Shown: positions 1 to 9,020, counted from the first letter of the stretch. The stretch is 64,000 nt of DNA from Caulobacteraceae bacterium (GCA_003164925.1 PLRV01000027.1:1-64000); one strand, 5' to 3'. Program-made: numbers and translations. The notes: a model not told the origin generated them from the sequence alone.

Positions 1-2
1 CA

Positions 3-239
3 ATGAGGATTTTAGAGTGCCACGGATACAAGTTCCCTCGCCCATTCCCCTCTTGGGGTGAGTGGAAAAGTGAAATGACAGTCGGAGAGAGAGGCTTGCT
101 TGAGATCAATTTTGCCGATCTCAAAGGGGAAACTGGAGCGATCCGGTTCTCCACCTTTGCTCCAAACCATGACGACGCAACCGACGAGCTACCGCCGCTA
201 ACCGCTATGCCGCCGCTACCTGCCCCGTCACGCAAATAG
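3..239 (+). CDS. possible 3' part of an unrecognised gene at the window edge
   Basis: An open frame of 78 codons runs from the window edge to a TAG at 237-239. I recognise no family. The C-terminal end is rich in proline, alanine and leucine. The ATG at position 3 lies so close to the edge that the real start may be upstream and outside the window. The codon pattern is not clearly coding, so this could equally be a chance frame. Confidence 0.25.
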   Translation: MRILECHGYKFPRPFPSWGEWKSEMTVGERGLLEINFADLKGETGAIRFSTFAPNHDDATDELPPLTAMPPLPAPSRK

Positions 240-320
240 GTATTGCGGGTGGACTGGACATTTCAAGCCGAAAGCAGACCACGCCAAGGTCGCAGAAGGG
301 GGCTAGCAGACTTTCGCGTA

Positions 321-755
321 CTAAATCCAATCTCCGCTCACCGCCATGGAGCAGACAGCGAAACCGAGGAACCATCCGGGTGCGTTAGACAAAACGAACA
401 GGCAAAGTCCCAGGCGCGCACCTTTTCCTCGGACAACGAGGAACGTACTGACCACAGGCCACCCAAAAAGGACGGCGACGATAGGCCATCCGGCCCACCC
501 TGGACTGGCATGTCGAGTGTCCATTGCATCGAGCCAAAGCGCCCCCCAGGGAATCAGCGCGAACCACAGCAAGAACACTCCCAGGAATGCCGCAAGCGTG
601 ATTGGCTCTTTGAGTGCGTTGCGAACGCGTTGAGAAATTAAGACGAATGGGAGAGCAATAATGGAGACGAGAAGCGGATAGATCATATCCGCGTTGTCCA
701 GCATAAATCTTAGATGAGACACTGCTCGTTCAGCAAATTCCGCGATGCCGTTCAT
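321..755 (-). CDS. small multi-pass membrane protein, function unknown
   Basis: This 144-residue frame starts with ATG and carries about four hydrophobic segments (roughly residues 22-42, 50-75, 88-107 and 115-135) separated by short charged loops with Arg/Lys, as expected of an inner-membrane protein. I recognise no family. It lies downstream of rpsI on the same strand but is separated from it by a terminator and another gene, so it is probably a separate unit. Several other frames overlap it; this one is preferred because of the clear membrane-segment pattern. Confidence 0.5.
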   Translation of the reverse strand: MNGIAEFAERAVSHLRFMLDNADMIYPLLVSIIALPFVLISQRVRNALKEPITLAAFLGVFLLWFALIPWGALWLDAMDTRHASPGWAGWPIVAVLFGWPVVSTFLVVRGKGARLGLCLFVLSNAPGWFLGFAVCSMAVSGDWI

Positions 756-877
756 AGCTGCCCCGTCGTTGAGCCGACATTCGGGTCAACCGACTAGACC
801 GTGTCAAGGGCACCGCCCGCAAACGGACATTGCCATCCGCCGCTCAGGGGGGATTTGAGACCCTCGCCCGATGTCGT

Positions 878-1324
878 CTAGTGGATTGGGTGCGCCGGGA
901 AAATGTCGGCATCGCCCGCCTCGGCAATGGCTTCGCCAAAAACGACGTTTCCGGCATTTAGTGTGTAGGGGAACAACACAACCACGGAATAACCGTCCTC
1001 GTGGTTCAAGGACACCGCAACGGCGTCTCTGCTTGGGTTACTGTCAGAAATAGCGACGCGAACATCGTAGACCAATGCCGTTGCTTTATAGCTCCCATCG
1101 TGTGCGCCTTTGACGAAGGCGCTCTTGATTAGCTCGATGATATCCAACGAGGGAGGCCGTTCGCGACCGTCGTATCCGGCCACGGAAACGATCTCGCCGT
1201 TCGGACGCATCGCACCGCCATACGGGAAGAACTCCCCGTGCTCGCCGAGCATCTTCTCGGCGAAAGGAAGCGCGGCATTCAGCAGCTCTTCGCACTCGGC
1301 TTTAGCTTTTATCACAGACGCCAA
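878..1324 (-). CDS. hypothetical soluble protein
   Basis: A 148-residue frame with no signal peptide or membrane segment and an acidic mixed alpha/beta composition. I do not recognise the family. The first in-frame start is TTG at 1322-1324, preceded by a GGAAGG stretch about eight bases upstream; the GTG at 1313-1315 would give a protein three residues shorter. The frame has no internal breaks and a normal amino-acid mix, unlike its reverse-strand shadows. Its product gives no functional clue, and it may be part of an accessory pair with the membrane protein just downstream. Confidence 0.5.
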   Translation of the reverse strand: MASVIKAKAECEELLNAALPFAEKMLGEHGEFFPYGGAMRPNGEIVSVAGYDGRERPPSLDIIELIKSAFVKGAHDGSYKATALVYDVRVAISDSNPSRDAVAVSLNHEDGYSVVVLFPYTLNAGNVVFGEAIAEAGDADIFPAHPIH

Positions 1325-1405
1325 CTAGCGGACCTTCCCAACCGCCGCAACGGGGCGATTCCTGGCCTCGGCTCCCGGCCAGGAACCAGACGTTCAGCCT
1401 CGCAA

Positions 1406-1440
1406 CAAAAAAGCGCCCCGGTCGCCCGGAGCGCTTTTCC
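1406..1440 (-). terminator. rho-independent terminator of rplM-rpsI
   Basis: A 13-bp stem with one mismatch (1409-1421 pairing with 1426-1438) and a 4-base loop. Read on the minus strand it ends in a run of T. It lies about 25 bases after the rpsI stop codon, where the ribosomal operon should end. Confidence 0.8.
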
Positions 1441-1461
1441 TGAAATCGAGGCTCCCGAAGC

Positions 1462-1935
1462 TTAGCGCTTGGAGAACTGGAAGCTGCGGCGGGCCTTGGC
1501 GCGGCCGTACTTCTTGCGTTCGACCACGCGGCTGTCGCGGGTCAGGAAGCCGTGCGGCTTGAGCACCGCGCGCAGGCCCGGCTCGTAATAGGTCAGGGCC
1601 TTGGAAATGGCGTGGCGGATGGCGCCGGCCTGGCCGGACAGGCCGGAGCCTTCCACCGTGGCGACCACGTCGAACTGGGTCGCGCGGTCGGTCACCTGCA
1701 TGGGCTGGGCGATCATCATGCGCAGCACCGGGCGGGCGAAATAGACCTGCTGGTCGCGGCCGTTGATGGTGATCAGGCCTTTGCCGGGCTTGATCCATAC
1801 GCGGGCGATGGCGTTCTTGCGCTTGCCGGTGGCATAGGCGCGGCCCTGAGCGTCGATCTTGGGCTCGACGGGTGCGGGCGCGGGATTGCTGGACAGGCTT
1901 TGCAGGGCTTCCAGGCCGTGGGTGTCGGTTGCCAT
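1462..1935 (-). CDS. rpsI: 30S ribosomal protein S9
   Basis: This 157-residue protein carries the S9 core: a [14 protein letters not shown]-type segment near residues 34-47, the GxGxxTING region, and the invariant C-terminal tail ending FQFSKR, which reaches the P-site tRNA in the ribosome. The N-terminal ~30-residue extension rich in Ala and Pro is usual for alphaproteobacteria. It starts with ATG two bases after the rplM stop codon, so the two are co-translated. A strong terminator follows. Confidence 0.97.
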   Translation of the reverse strand: MATDTHGLEALQSLSSNPAPAPVEPKIDAQGRAYATGKRKNAIARVWIKPGKGLITINGRDQQVYFARPVLRMMIAQPMQVTDRATQFDVVATVEGSGLSGQAGAIRHAISKALTYYEPGLRAVLKPHGFLTRDSRVVERKKYGRAKARRSFQFSKR

Positions 1936-1937
1936 GC

Positions 1938-2414
1938 TCAGGCGCTCCGGGCGTTCTTGGCGTTCAGCGCCTTGAAGTCGATCACTTCCGGCGCCTGGGC
2001 TTCATGGGGATGTTCGGCGCTGTTGTAGATGCGCAGATGGGTGAGCTGCTTGCGGGCCAGGGGGCTTTCCTTGGGCAGCATGCGCTCGACGGCCTTCTCC
2101 AGGATGCGCTCGGGGAAACGACCGCCCAGGATCTTGCCCGCCGTGCGTTCCTTGATGCCGCCCGGATAGCCGGTGTGCCAGTAGTAGGTCTTCTGCTCCA
2201 GCTTGCGGCCGGTAAACTTCACCTTGTCGGCGTTGATCACGACGACAAAGTCGCCGCAATCCACGTGCGGGGTGTAGGTCGGCAGGTGCTTGCCGCGAAG
2301 GCGCATGGCGATGAAGGAAGCCAGGCGGCCGACCACGGCGTCCTGGGCGTCCACCACGATCCATTTCTTCGCGACGTCGGCCGGCTTCAGCGAAACCGTG
2401 ATCTTCGTCTGCAT
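1938..2414 (-). CDS. rplM: 50S ribosomal protein L13
   Basis: This 158-residue protein matches L13, an early-assembly large-subunit protein that contacts 23S rRNA. It has the [16 protein letters not shown] segment near residues 18-33, the [16 protein letters not shown] segment, and the PRGPL-like region written here as [11 protein letters not shown]. It is the first gene of rplM-rpsI. The promoter must lie in the 156-base gap upstream (2415-2570), which contains an AT-rich inverted repeat. Confidence 0.97.
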   Translation of the reverse strand: MQTKITVSLKPADVAKKWIVVDAQDAVVGRLASFIAMRLRGKHLPTYTPHVDCGDFVVVINADKVKFTGRKLEQKTYYWHTGYPGGIKERTAGKILGGRFPERILEKAVERMLPKESPLARKQLTHLRIYNSAEHPHEAQAPEVIDFKALNAKNARSA

Positions 2415-2524
2415 CGTCTAGGTCCGTCTAAGGCCGAGGCGACAGGCCTCGGCGTGAGCGGCGGGCAGTACAGAGGCGCACGGGCTCTGTCAACGCCCTT
2501 GTTGGCGCAAAACCCCACAAAGGC

Positions 2525-2560
2525 TTATTTTACAAGGGATTCGATGGTACGGTAAAATAA
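2525..2560. repeat. AT-rich interrupted inverted repeat upstream of rplM
   Basis: TTATTTTAC (2525-2533) and its exact reverse complement GTAAAATAA (2552-2560) flank 18 bases in otherwise GC-rich DNA. It sits between the ctaA stop codon and the rplM start, both on the minus strand. It could belong to the rplM promoter or be an operator. The sequence alone does not decide. Confidence 0.4.
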
Positions 2561-2570
2561 TACCCAGCCC

Positions 2571-3602
2571 TCAGGGCCGCTGCGCGCGCCAGGCAAAGGC
2601 CACGGCGGCGGCCAGAACCAGGGCCGCAAAAGCCTGGTGGACCACCGCCAGGACCAGCGGATCGCCCAGTCTCAAGGTGACGATGCCGAGACAGGCCTGA
2701 ATCGTGACCAGTCCAGCCAGGACAAAGGCCAGGGTCTTTGCGCCCGGCGGCAGCCAATGGGAGCGGCGGGCCAACACGGCGCCGGTCCACGCCGCCGTAA
2801 ACAGCAGATAGGCGCCCAGCCTGTGGTGCAGCTGCACCGCGGCCCGGCTATGCAGGACCGAGCGCCACAAACCGCCCTGCCAGTAGTCGCTGGGGAACAA
2901 ACGCCCGTTCATCAGGGGCCAGTCGTTGTACACGAGCCCCGCCCGGTTGCCCGCCACAAGCCCGCCCAGCAGAATCTGCAGGAAGACGCCTGCCGCCAAC
3001 ACCGCCGCGACGAGCGGCCAACGCGGGCGCATGACCGGCCGGGCCGGGCCATTCCAGGCGTCCAGGCCGGTCCAGACCAGCATGCAGAACACGACCAGGG
3101 CCAGACCCAGATGCACGGTCAGGCGCTCGGGCGCCACCTCCACACGGTCGGCCAAGCCGCTGGACACCATCCACCAGCCCACCAGCCCTTGCAGCCCGCC
3201 CAGCGCCAGCAGCAGCCAGCAACGCCAAATCAGACCCTGAGGCACCTTTTTCCGATAGAGGAAGATCGCGAATGGAACCGCGAAGACCACCCCGACCACC
3301 CTGCCCAGAAGCCGATGCGCCCACTCCCACCAGTAGATGCCCTTGAAGGCGTCCAGCGACATGCCCTTGTTGACGAACTTGTATTGGGGAATGCGCTGGT
3401 AGTGGCTGAACTCCACCGTCCACTGGGCGGGCGAGAGCGGCGGAATGACCCCCCGGATCGGCTGCCATTGGGTGATCGACAGGCCCGAATTGGTCAGCCG
3501 CGTGGTCCCGCCGAGAATGACCATGGCGAACACCAGGACGGCCACGACGAACAGCCATGACGCCACGGACTGCGATCGTCCCGATTTCAAAAACGAGGTC
3601 AT
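2571..3602 (-). CDS. ctaA: heme A synthase (COX15/CtaA family)
   Basis: Heme A synthase oxidises the C8 methyl of heme O to formyl to make heme A for cytochrome c oxidase. The 343-residue protein is a polytopic membrane protein with about eight hydrophobic segments. Family signatures are visible: GGTTRLTNSGLSITQWQPI near residues 31-49, EFSHYQRIPQYK, and the heme-ligand region WWEWAHRLLGR. The second half repeats this pattern (LVHHRLGAYLL-like). I place the start at the ATG at 3602, which directly precedes the conserved part; the open frame continues upstream but codes for low-complexity sequence. It ends close to rplM but is probably a separate unit. Confidence 0.95.
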   Translation of the reverse strand: MTSFLKSGRSQSVASWLFVVAVLVFAMVILGGTTRLTNSGLSITQWQPIRGVIPPLSPAQWTVEFSHYQRIPQYKFVNKGMSLDAFKGIYWWEWAHRLLGRVVGVVFAVPFAIFLYRKKVPQGLIWRCWLLLALGGLQGLVGWWMVSSGLADRVEVAPERLTVHLGLALVVFCMLVWTGLDAWNGPARPVMRPRWPLVAAVLAAGVFLQILLGGLVAGNRAGLVYNDWPLMNGRLFPSDYWQGGLWRSVLHSRAAVQLHHRLGAYLLFTAAWTGAVLARRSHWLPPGAKTLAFVLAGLVTIQACLGIVTLRLGDPLVLAVVHQAFAALVLAAAVAFAWRAQRP

Positions 3603-3742
3603 CGCCCCCCGCACGCTCGCCCAAGCGCAGGCTGGGGCCGTTGCGCCCAGCCCTAGCCTCGCGGCGGCCCCGCGTCCACCCTGGCGAACGGCTCGATGCA
3701 GGACTATAGGCCAGGCGGAGTTCAAGCTTCGGTGAAACAGCG

Positions 3743-3940
3743 ATGACGGCGCATCAACGAAAAGCGATAGGCGGCCTCGCCATCCTGCTGTTCCTGGCCG
3801 CCTATATCGGGGCGGCGGCCGTGATCGGCGACGCCATTCCCCGGACCTGGTGGGCGCAACTGGCTTATTTCTTGGCGGTGGGGACGGCGTGGGGCCTGCC
3901 GCTGATCCCCCTGATTCAATGGATGAACAGGGGCGTGTGA
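3743..3940 (+). CDS. DUF2842 family membrane protein
   Basis: A 65-residue protein with two transmembrane segments (about residues 9-28 and 38-58) and a C-terminal WMNRG motif, matching the small DUF2842 family found in alphaproteobacteria. Its role is unknown. It is divergent from ctaA, and that proximity fits membrane or cytochrome biology, although this is only context. It starts with ATG and is followed closely by the oppositely oriented tRNA-Pro. Confidence 0.8.
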   Translation: MTAHQRKAIGGLAILLFLAAYIGAAAVIGDAIPRTWWAQLAYFLAVGTAWGLPLIPLIQWMNRGV

Positions 3941-3956
3941 AGCGGGGCCAAGGCAA

Positions 3957-4033
<77 letters not shown>

Positions 4034-4117
4034 ACAGAGGGCGCCTTATAGGGGGCGGCGCCCAGGGGGGCAACGGAAAATCCGGCCTGTTCCAAGCCTG
4101 ATCTTCAAGACCCGTTT

Positions 4118-4549
4118 TCACGGCCTGTCGATCAGACGTCGAAGGCGAGCCTGGGCCTCCAGCAACTCCTCCAGCGCGCTCTGCAAGCGTTCGTGTTCGG
4201 CCGGCGACAGGTCGTGCGCCGGCGCGAGGTCCAGCAGCAAGGGCGGTGACGCCTCGGCGGTTTCGGCCGGTCCGCGGCCGGGCGCTGCCGCAGCCTGCAG
4301 CACGCGTTTGACGCCCTGCTCCTTATGCAGCCGCTGCACGCCCTTGATGGTGTAGCCCTCGTCGTGCAGGAGAGCCCGCACGCCCTTGAGCACCAGCAAA
4401 TCCTGAGGACGATAGAACCTGCGTCCTCCCGCGCGCTTCATCGGGCGGATAAAGGAAAACTTGGTTTCCCAGAACCTTAGAACATGCTGGGGAACGCCCA
4501 GCTCCTCGGCGGCCTCCGAAATGGTGCGAAAGGCCTCGGGCCCTTTCAT
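4118..4549 (-). CDS. MerR-family transcriptional regulator
   Basis: The 143-residue protein begins with a MerR-type winged helix: [25 protein letters not shown] at residues 7-31, then [12 protein letters not shown]. It ends in an acidic, Leu-rich helical tail (about residues 100-140) instead of a metal-binding cysteine loop, so metal sensing is unlikely. It follows ihfA by 16 bases in the plsX-fabH-ihfA-merR run that is common in alphaproteobacteria. The inducer is unknown. Confidence 0.9.
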   Translation of the reverse strand: MKGPEAFRTISEAAEELGVPQHVLRFWETKFSFIRPMKRAGGRRFYRPQDLLVLKGVRALLHDEGYTIKGVQRLHKEQGVKRVLQAAAAPGRGPAETAEASPPLLLDLAPAHDLSPAEHERLQSALEELLEAQARLRRLIDRP

Positions 4550-4565
4550 CGCGACCGGCTTGACC

Positions 4566-4868
4566 TTAATCGGCCAGGGCCCGCTGTATGCGGGCCTTCA
4601 TGACTTGGGACGCCCGAAAGCCGATGACCCGGCGCGGTTCGATCGAAGCCGGTTCGCCGGTTTTGGGATTGCGCCCCATGCGCGCCCGCTTGGCTCGCAC
4701 CTGGAACACGCCAAAACCAGACAATTTGACCGCCTGACCCTGTTCGAGCGCATCGACCACAAGGTCCAAGGTCCGCTCGACCAGGCCCGCGCAATCCTGC
4801 CGCGTCAAACCCACTTCTTCGTGCACGGCCTCACAGAGGTCCGCCCGCGTCAGTGTCCGCCCCTTCAT
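4566..4868 (-). CDS. ihfA: integration host factor subunit alpha
   Basis: The 100-residue HU/IHF-fold protein bends DNA as a heterodimer with IhfB. Visible features are the [18 protein letters not shown]-terminal helix, the [13 protein letters not shown] segment and the [11 protein letters not shown] motif, which forms the tip of the DNA-binding arm. I choose the ATG at 4868, which has a GGGGACGGGG purine-rich leader directly upstream, over a TTG five codons earlier. It sits downstream of fabH, with a palindromic repeat in between. Confidence 0.95.
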   Translation of the reverse strand: MKGRTLTRADLCEAVHEEVGLTRQDCAGLVERTLDLVVDALEQGQAVKLSGFGVFQVRAKRARMGRNPKTGEPASIEPRRVIGFRASQVMKARIQRALAD

Positions 4869-4991
4869 ACCCCGTCCCCACAAGGATTAACCTTTGCCGA
4901 TCTGTGCCGCGATAAGTTCGAAAAGTCAAAGGGTTCACGCCAGGGAAGCCAGACAGCTCGAAAATTGGGCGGCCGGGAAAATGGACGCCCC

Positions 4992-5105
4992 AGAGCAGGG
5001 TCGGTTTAGGTTGAATCAGCCTGAACCGTGAATCCTGCTCTAAATCAAAAATGTAGAGCCTGATGCACGCCCCGAACCGTTCCGCTTCGAGGCGATCAGG
5101 CTCTA
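4992..5105. repeat. palindromic intergenic repeat, copy 1 (two hairpins)
   Basis: The first hairpin has AGAGCAGG (4992-4999) paired with CCTGCTCT (5034-5041). The second has TAGAGCCTGA (5054-5063) paired exactly with TCAGGCTCTA (5096-5105). It shares its layout with copies at 21547, 50974, 57325 and 62205. Its right end, CTA at 5103-5105, is read on the minus strand as the fabH stop codon. Confidence 0.85.
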
Positions 5106-6083
5106 GAAGCGCACCACACAGGCGCCCCAGGTCAGGCCGCCGCCCATGGCCTCCAACAGCAGCAGATCGCCCTTTTTCACGCGCCCGTCCGCCACGGCTG
5201 CGTTGAGCGCCAGGGGAATGGAGGCGGCGGATGTGTTGGCGTGCTCGGCGATGGTCGAGACCACCCGACTTTCGTCCAGTCCCAGGCGATGAGCCACACC
5301 GTTGAGGATGCGCTGGTTGGCCTGATGCGGGACAAACCAGTCCACCTCTTGGATCGTGACCCCGGCGTTGGCCGCGGCGGCCTCGACGGCTTCGGCGATG
5401 TTGACGACCGCGTGCCTGAACACCTGATGGCCCTGCATGCGTAGTTTGCCCACCTGACCGGTGCTGGAAACGCCGCCGTCTGCGGTGAGCATCGCCTGCT
5501 TGGTTCCGTCCGAGCGCAAGGCGAACCCCAGCATGCCGCGATCCGCGGTGCTTCCATCTCCCGCGGCCGGCTCCATCACCACTGCGCCGGCGCCGTCACC
5601 GAACAGGACGCAGGTGGACCGGTCGGTCCAGTCCATCAGGCGCGACATGCAGTCGGCCCCGATGACCAGGGCGCAACGGGCGTGGCCGCGGGCGACAAAA
5701 CCGTCGGCGACGCTGAGCGCATAGACGAACCCCGTGCAAACGGCCTGAATATCGAAGGCGGCGCAGACCGGCGCGCCGATCTTGGCCTGAACCAGGGCGG
5801 CCGTGGCGGGGAAGGTCAGATCAGGGGTGGTGGTGGCCACGACGATCAGGTCCACATCCGCCGCCGTGCGCCCCGCCGCAGCCAGGGCCCCTCGCGCCGC
5901 TTCGACGGCGAGGTCCGAGGTCCCCTGCCCTTCGGCCGCATAGCGACGGCTTTGAATCCCGGTCCGTTCGACGATCCAATCGTCGCTGGTGTCCACGATT
6001 TTCGCCAGGTCGGCGTTGCTCACCTTACGCTCTGGCAGATAGGCGCCCACACCGGTGATCGCGCTACGAATAATGGAACTCAA
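5103..6083 (-). CDS. fabH: 3-oxoacyl-ACP synthase III (FabH)
   Basis: FabH condenses acetyl-CoA with malonyl-ACP to start type II fatty-acid synthesis. The 326-residue length is normal. The catalytic triad is visible as Cys116 (QAVCTGF), His253 (VPHQANQRI) and Asn283 (EHANTSAAS), and the C-terminal GGGLTWG loop is present. The start is TTG at 6083, overlapping the plsX stop codon by four bases (TTGA), which indicates translational coupling. The TAG stop lies inside the palindromic repeat at 4992-5105. Confidence 0.97.
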   Translation of the reverse strand: MSSIIRSAITGVGAYLPERKVSNADLAKIVDTSDDWIVERTGIQSRRYAAEGQGTSDLAVEAARGALAAAGRTAADVDLIVVATTTPDLTFPATAALVQAKIGAPVCAAFDIQAVCTGFVYALSVADGFVARGHARCALVIGADCMSRLMDWTDRSTCVLFGDGAGAVVMEPAAGDGSTADRGMLGFALRSDGTKQAMLTADGGVSSTGQVGKLRMQGHQVFRHAVVNIAEAVEAAAANAGVTIQEVDWFVPHQANQRILNGVAHRLGLDESRVVSTIAEHANTSAASIPLALNAAVADGRVKKGDLLLLEAMGGGLTWGACVVRF

Positions 6084-7147
6084 CGGGCGATCTCCGAAGC
6101 GGCCGGCTCCGCGGCATCCGGAAGCACCGCGGCCAACTGCTTCATTTGGCGTACAATCTGCTTGTCGTAGTCACTATTAGCCAGATCCAACGCCACCTTG
6201 ATGGCATTGGCGAATCCCCTGGCGTCAGTTCCACCGTGACTCTTGACGACGATGCCGCCCAGGCCCAGCAGGGGCCCCCCATTGACCAGGCTGGTGTCGA
6301 GCCGATCACGCATCTTCCTCAAGGCTGGCGCGGCGATCAAGGCGCCGAGCTTGGCCTGCAGCGAGGAGGTGAAGGCGTCCTTGAGCGCCTGGCGCACGAA
6401 GCGGGCCGTGCCCTCCGCTGTCTTCAGGGCGATGTTTCCGGTAAAGCCGTCGGTGACCACCACATCAACGGTGCCCTTGGCGATGTCGTCGCCTTCCACA
6501 AAGCCGCGATAATCCAGGTCCAGGCCGACCTCGCGCAGCAGGCGGTGGGCCTCGCGCACCTCTTCATGGCCCTTCTGTTCTTCGGACCCGACGTTGAGCA
6601 GCCCGACGGTGGGTTTTTTCGCGCCATGCACCGCTCGGTGGAACGCCGCGCCCATAATGGCGAACTCCACCAACTGGGCGGCGTCGCTGGAGACATTGGC
6701 CCCCACGTCCAGCACCGCCGATACGCCCTTGAGCGTAGGCCAGGTCGCGACGATAGCCGGCCGATCCAGTCCGCTCAGCATGCGCAACTGTAGCTTGGAG
6801 ATGGCCATGAGCGCGCCGGTATTGCCGCTGGATACGACCGCGCGCGCCTCGCCCTGACGCACTGATTCCACAGCGTTCCACAGGCTGGAGCCCTTGCCGC
6901 GCCGGACGGCGTGCGCCGGCTTTTCGTTGGAGGCCACAACCTTGTCGGTATGGCGCACCTCGCACAAGGCCCGGGCGGCGCCCAGCTTGGACAACTCCGC
7001 CTCGATCTTGGCCGCGTCGCCATGCAGCAGGAAGCGAGGCGCGCGGGCGCCTAGCCGCTCAATCGCCAGGGCCACGCCGGGCGCGGCAACCGCCGGTCCA
7101 TGGTCGCCTCCCATGGCGTCGATGGAGATTACGAGTGAGTTGGACAC
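6080..7147 (-). CDS. plsX: phosphate acyltransferase PlsX
   Basis: PlsX makes acyl-phosphate from acyl-ACP, the first step of the PlsX/PlsY route to phosphatidic acid. The 355-residue protein begins with the family signature SIDAMGGDHGP (residues 8-18) and has the EKPAHAVRRGKGSSLW and SGNTGALMA segments. It starts with GTG at 7147 and overlaps fabH by four bases, linking phospholipid and fatty-acid initiation in one transcript. Confidence 0.96.
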   Translation of the reverse strand: MSNSLVISIDAMGGDHGPAVAAPGVALAIERLGARAPRFLLHGDAAKIEAELSKLGAARALCEVRHTDKVVASNEKPAHAVRRGKGSSLWNAVESVRQGEARAVVSSGNTGALMAISKLQLRMLSGLDRPAIVATWPTLKGVSAVLDVGANVSSDAAQLVEFAIMGAAFHRAVHGAKKPTVGLLNVGSEEQKGHEEVREAHRLLREVGLDLDYRGFVEGDDIAKGTVDVVVTDGFTGNIALKTAEGTARFVRQALKDAFTSSLQAKLGALIAAPALRKMRDRLDTSLVNGGPLLGLGGIVVKSHGGTDARGFANAIKVALDLANSDYDKQIVRQMKQLAAVLPDAAEPAASEIAR

Positions 7148-7211
7148 GCGTCGTAGCGCCCTCCGAATTTGCGCCGGACCCTACAGGGACACGGCTGTGA
7201 TGCAAGTGTAG

Positions 7212-7763
7212 CTAGGTTGGCGGCCGTTTGAGTTGCGACAGGACCGCGAAAGGCGATGGCTCGCTCGCCGCGTCCGGCGCTTCGAAGGCCGCGCCGGGCT
7301 TGCGCGGGAAAGGATCGACCGCCAGGGAGACGTCCTCCACCACATAGGCTCCAAGCGGCAGGCGTTCATTCACCATCTCATCGGGGGGGTCATCGGCCTC
7401 GGGATCGAGCTCCAACTCCTGCTCTTGCGAGGATCCAAGGGCCGCAGAGCCGCTGGGAACCGCTCGGATCGTGAAATCACCTGCCAAGCGGCTCTCGAAC
7501 GGCTCCAAGGTGACGCCGCAGGTCTGCACCACCACGGCGATCCACCGGCCATGGACCTCGGCGCCATCCAGCCAAGGCGAAATGCGCATGTTCGCTTCCA
7601 GGGAAATCAGGGCGTCGAGGCCCAACGCCCGGGCGATGCGATCCAGAGTCGGCCCCTCAGCGACAATTCGTCGCTCGGCGGCGAACCGGCCAAGTTCGTG
7701 TAGAGGCATGTCAATCGGCCACGCCCCAGCCACGCCCTCCTCTAGCTTTCGATCGGCGGCCAT
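7212..7763 (-). CDS. DUF177 (YceD-like) protein
   Basis: The 183-residue protein resembles the DUF177/YceD family, whose members are usually encoded near rpmF or plsX. The region around residues 70-90 contains QTCGVTLEPFES, matching the family's Cys-containing core, and the middle is very acidic. I use the ATG at 7763; upstream in-frame codons lie inside the neighbouring chaperone gene. It overlaps that gene by 22 bases, so the two are coupled. A role in 23S rRNA or L32 metabolism is suggested for some homologues but not shown here. Confidence 0.8.
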   Translation of the reverse strand: MAADRKLEEGVAGAWPIDMPLHELGRFAAERRIVAEGPTLDRIARALGLDALISLEANMRISPWLDGAEVHGRWIAVVVQTCGVTLEPFESRLAGDFTIRAVPSGSAALGSSQEQELELDPEADDPPDEMVNERLPLGAYVVEDVSLAVDPFPRKPGAAFEAPDAASEPSPFAVLSQLKRPPT

Positions 7764-8266
7764 TGGGCGCCTCCTTCCATGATCTGTTCCAACGCCTGCC
7801 CGTCCAGAGTCCGACACGCCTTCGCGGCATAGGCCGCCAGGGCCGCCGTGTCCGCGCCTTCAAGCGTCCTGCCCATGAGCGCCTGAAGCGCGTTGTGTTC
7901 GGGCAAGGACTCCAACGCCTGATCGTAAGCCTTGGCGCGTCCATAAAAGGCCTCGCCGAGTTTGCGCATCTTCTTGCCCACAGATAGATCGCCCACGCCC
8001 AGCTCGCGCAAGGCGTCGTCGAGGCCGCGCAAGTAGGCTTCGAACAGGGCCTGGCCCGTCTCCACGGCCTGGGGGCCACCTCCTTTCAGGCGATGCAGAA
8101 GAAGCACCACGTGCAGGGTATAGAGTTCGAAGCGCCCTTCAGGCGTATCGGGCGCCCCCATGCCGGCGTAGAGCGCCGGCTGGCGCGCCTGCGCCACCGC
8201 TGCGGCGTAAAGCCGCCGCGCGGCTGCGACAACCGGGCGGGTCGGAAAAAGGCGTCCAAAGCTCAT
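7742..8266 (-). CDS. ubiquinol-cytochrome c chaperone (CBP3-like)
   Basis: The 174-residue, mostly helical protein matches the bacterial counterpart of mitochondrial CBP3, which helps assemble cytochrome bc1. Typical segments are YTLHVVLLLHRLKGG, FEAYLRGLDDALRELGVGDLSVGKKMRKLGEAFYGR and HNALQALMGRTL. I place the start at the ATG at 8266 (MSFGRLFP), directly before the conserved helices. It heads the operon containing DUF177 and is divergent from bamE across a gap of about 130 bases that should hold both promoters. Confidence 0.87.
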   Translation of the reverse strand: MSFGRLFPTRPVVAAARRLYAAAVAQARQPALYAGMGAPDTPEGRFELYTLHVVLLLHRLKGGGPQAVETGQALFEAYLRGLDDALRELGVGDLSVGKKMRKLGEAFYGRAKAYDQALESLPEHNALQALMGRTLEGADTAALAAYAAKACRTLDGQALEQIMEGGAQWPPIES

Positions 8267-8400
8267 TGCGACTCTTTCTTTTTTCGCTTTTGTCCAAGTT
8301 TCGCCAAGGAGCGCATTCATGGCACATACGACCAATCGTGGGATCGTCATTGAACTAAGGGCGGCGGGACGTTAGGTCAAAGGCTGCAAGCAACAGCAAG

Positions 8401-8889
8401 ATGCAATCCATGGCGAGCCGATCCGCTTTCGTACTTCTCGCCGCCGCGACATGCGCCGGCGCCCTGGTGGCCGGCTGCGCGCCGATCCGCTCGACGAATG
8501 GCTATCAGGCCATCGAGCACAAGCCTGCAGACGTGAAGGTCGGGGAGGACACCAAGTCCACCGTGCTGGACGCTCTGGGCAGCCCCTCGGTCGTGTCGAC
8601 CTTCGATCCGAACATCTGGTTCTACATGTCCCAGCGGACCAACCAGATGTCCTATCACGCCGTGCGCGTTACCCGTCGCAACGTGGTGGAGATCGTCTTC
8701 GACAAGAGCAGCGAGAAGGTGACCGAGGTTAACACCCTCACCCTGAAGGACGGCAAGATCATCGCCTACAATGGCCGCGAGACGCCCACCCGCGGTCGCC
8801 AGATGTCCGCCATCGAACAGATTCTCGGCAATATCGGGCGCGGCACCATGCTGCCCCAGCAGGATCCGTCACCCGGCGCGCATCCTTAA
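8401..8889 (+). CDS. bamE: outer membrane assembly lipoprotein BamE
   Basis: BamE is the small lipoprotein of the BAM complex that inserts beta-barrel proteins into the outer membrane. The 162-residue product has a lipoprotein signal ending in LVAGC, giving lipidated Cys26. The SmpA/OmlA domain follows, with KVGEDTKSTVLDALGSPS near residues 46-63 and WFYMSQRT near residues 78-85. A strong terminator follows. Confidence 0.93.
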   Translation: MQSMASRSAFVLLAAATCAGALVAGCAPIRSTNGYQAIEHKPADVKVGEDTKSTVLDALGSPSVVSTFDPNIWFYMSQRTNQMSYHAVRVTRRNVVEIVFDKSSEKVTEVNTLTLKDGKIIAYNGRETPTRGRQMSAIEQILGNIGRGTMLPQQDPSPGAHP

Positions 8890-8938
8890 GGCCAAGCGCG
8901 GCCTTACATCCAGACCCGGCCCAGAGACCCGGCCATGC

Positions 8939-8970
8939 AAAGGCCCCGGAAGGCGACTTCCGGGGCCTTT
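8939..8970. terminator. rho-independent terminator between bamE and hppA
   Basis: A perfect 14-bp stem (8939-8952 with 8957-8970) closes a GCGA tetraloop, with T-rich sequence after it on the plus strand and A-rich sequence before it. It sits between the convergent bamE and hppA genes and could work in both directions. Confidence 0.9.
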
Positions 8971-9020
8971 CATTATTTTCAACCGGGCGGAGCGGTCAGC
9001 CCGGATCTAGAATCTAGACA

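Noticed and set aside
243-641. A 132-codon plus-strand open frame near the window start
   Set aside because: It overlaps the better-supported membrane protein on the other strand and has a low-complexity Arg/Gln/Pro composition.
2637-3560. A 307-codon plus-strand open frame opposite ctaA
   Set aside because: It mirrors ctaA and has low-complexity Gln/His/Arg-rich translation; ctaA carries clear family motifs.
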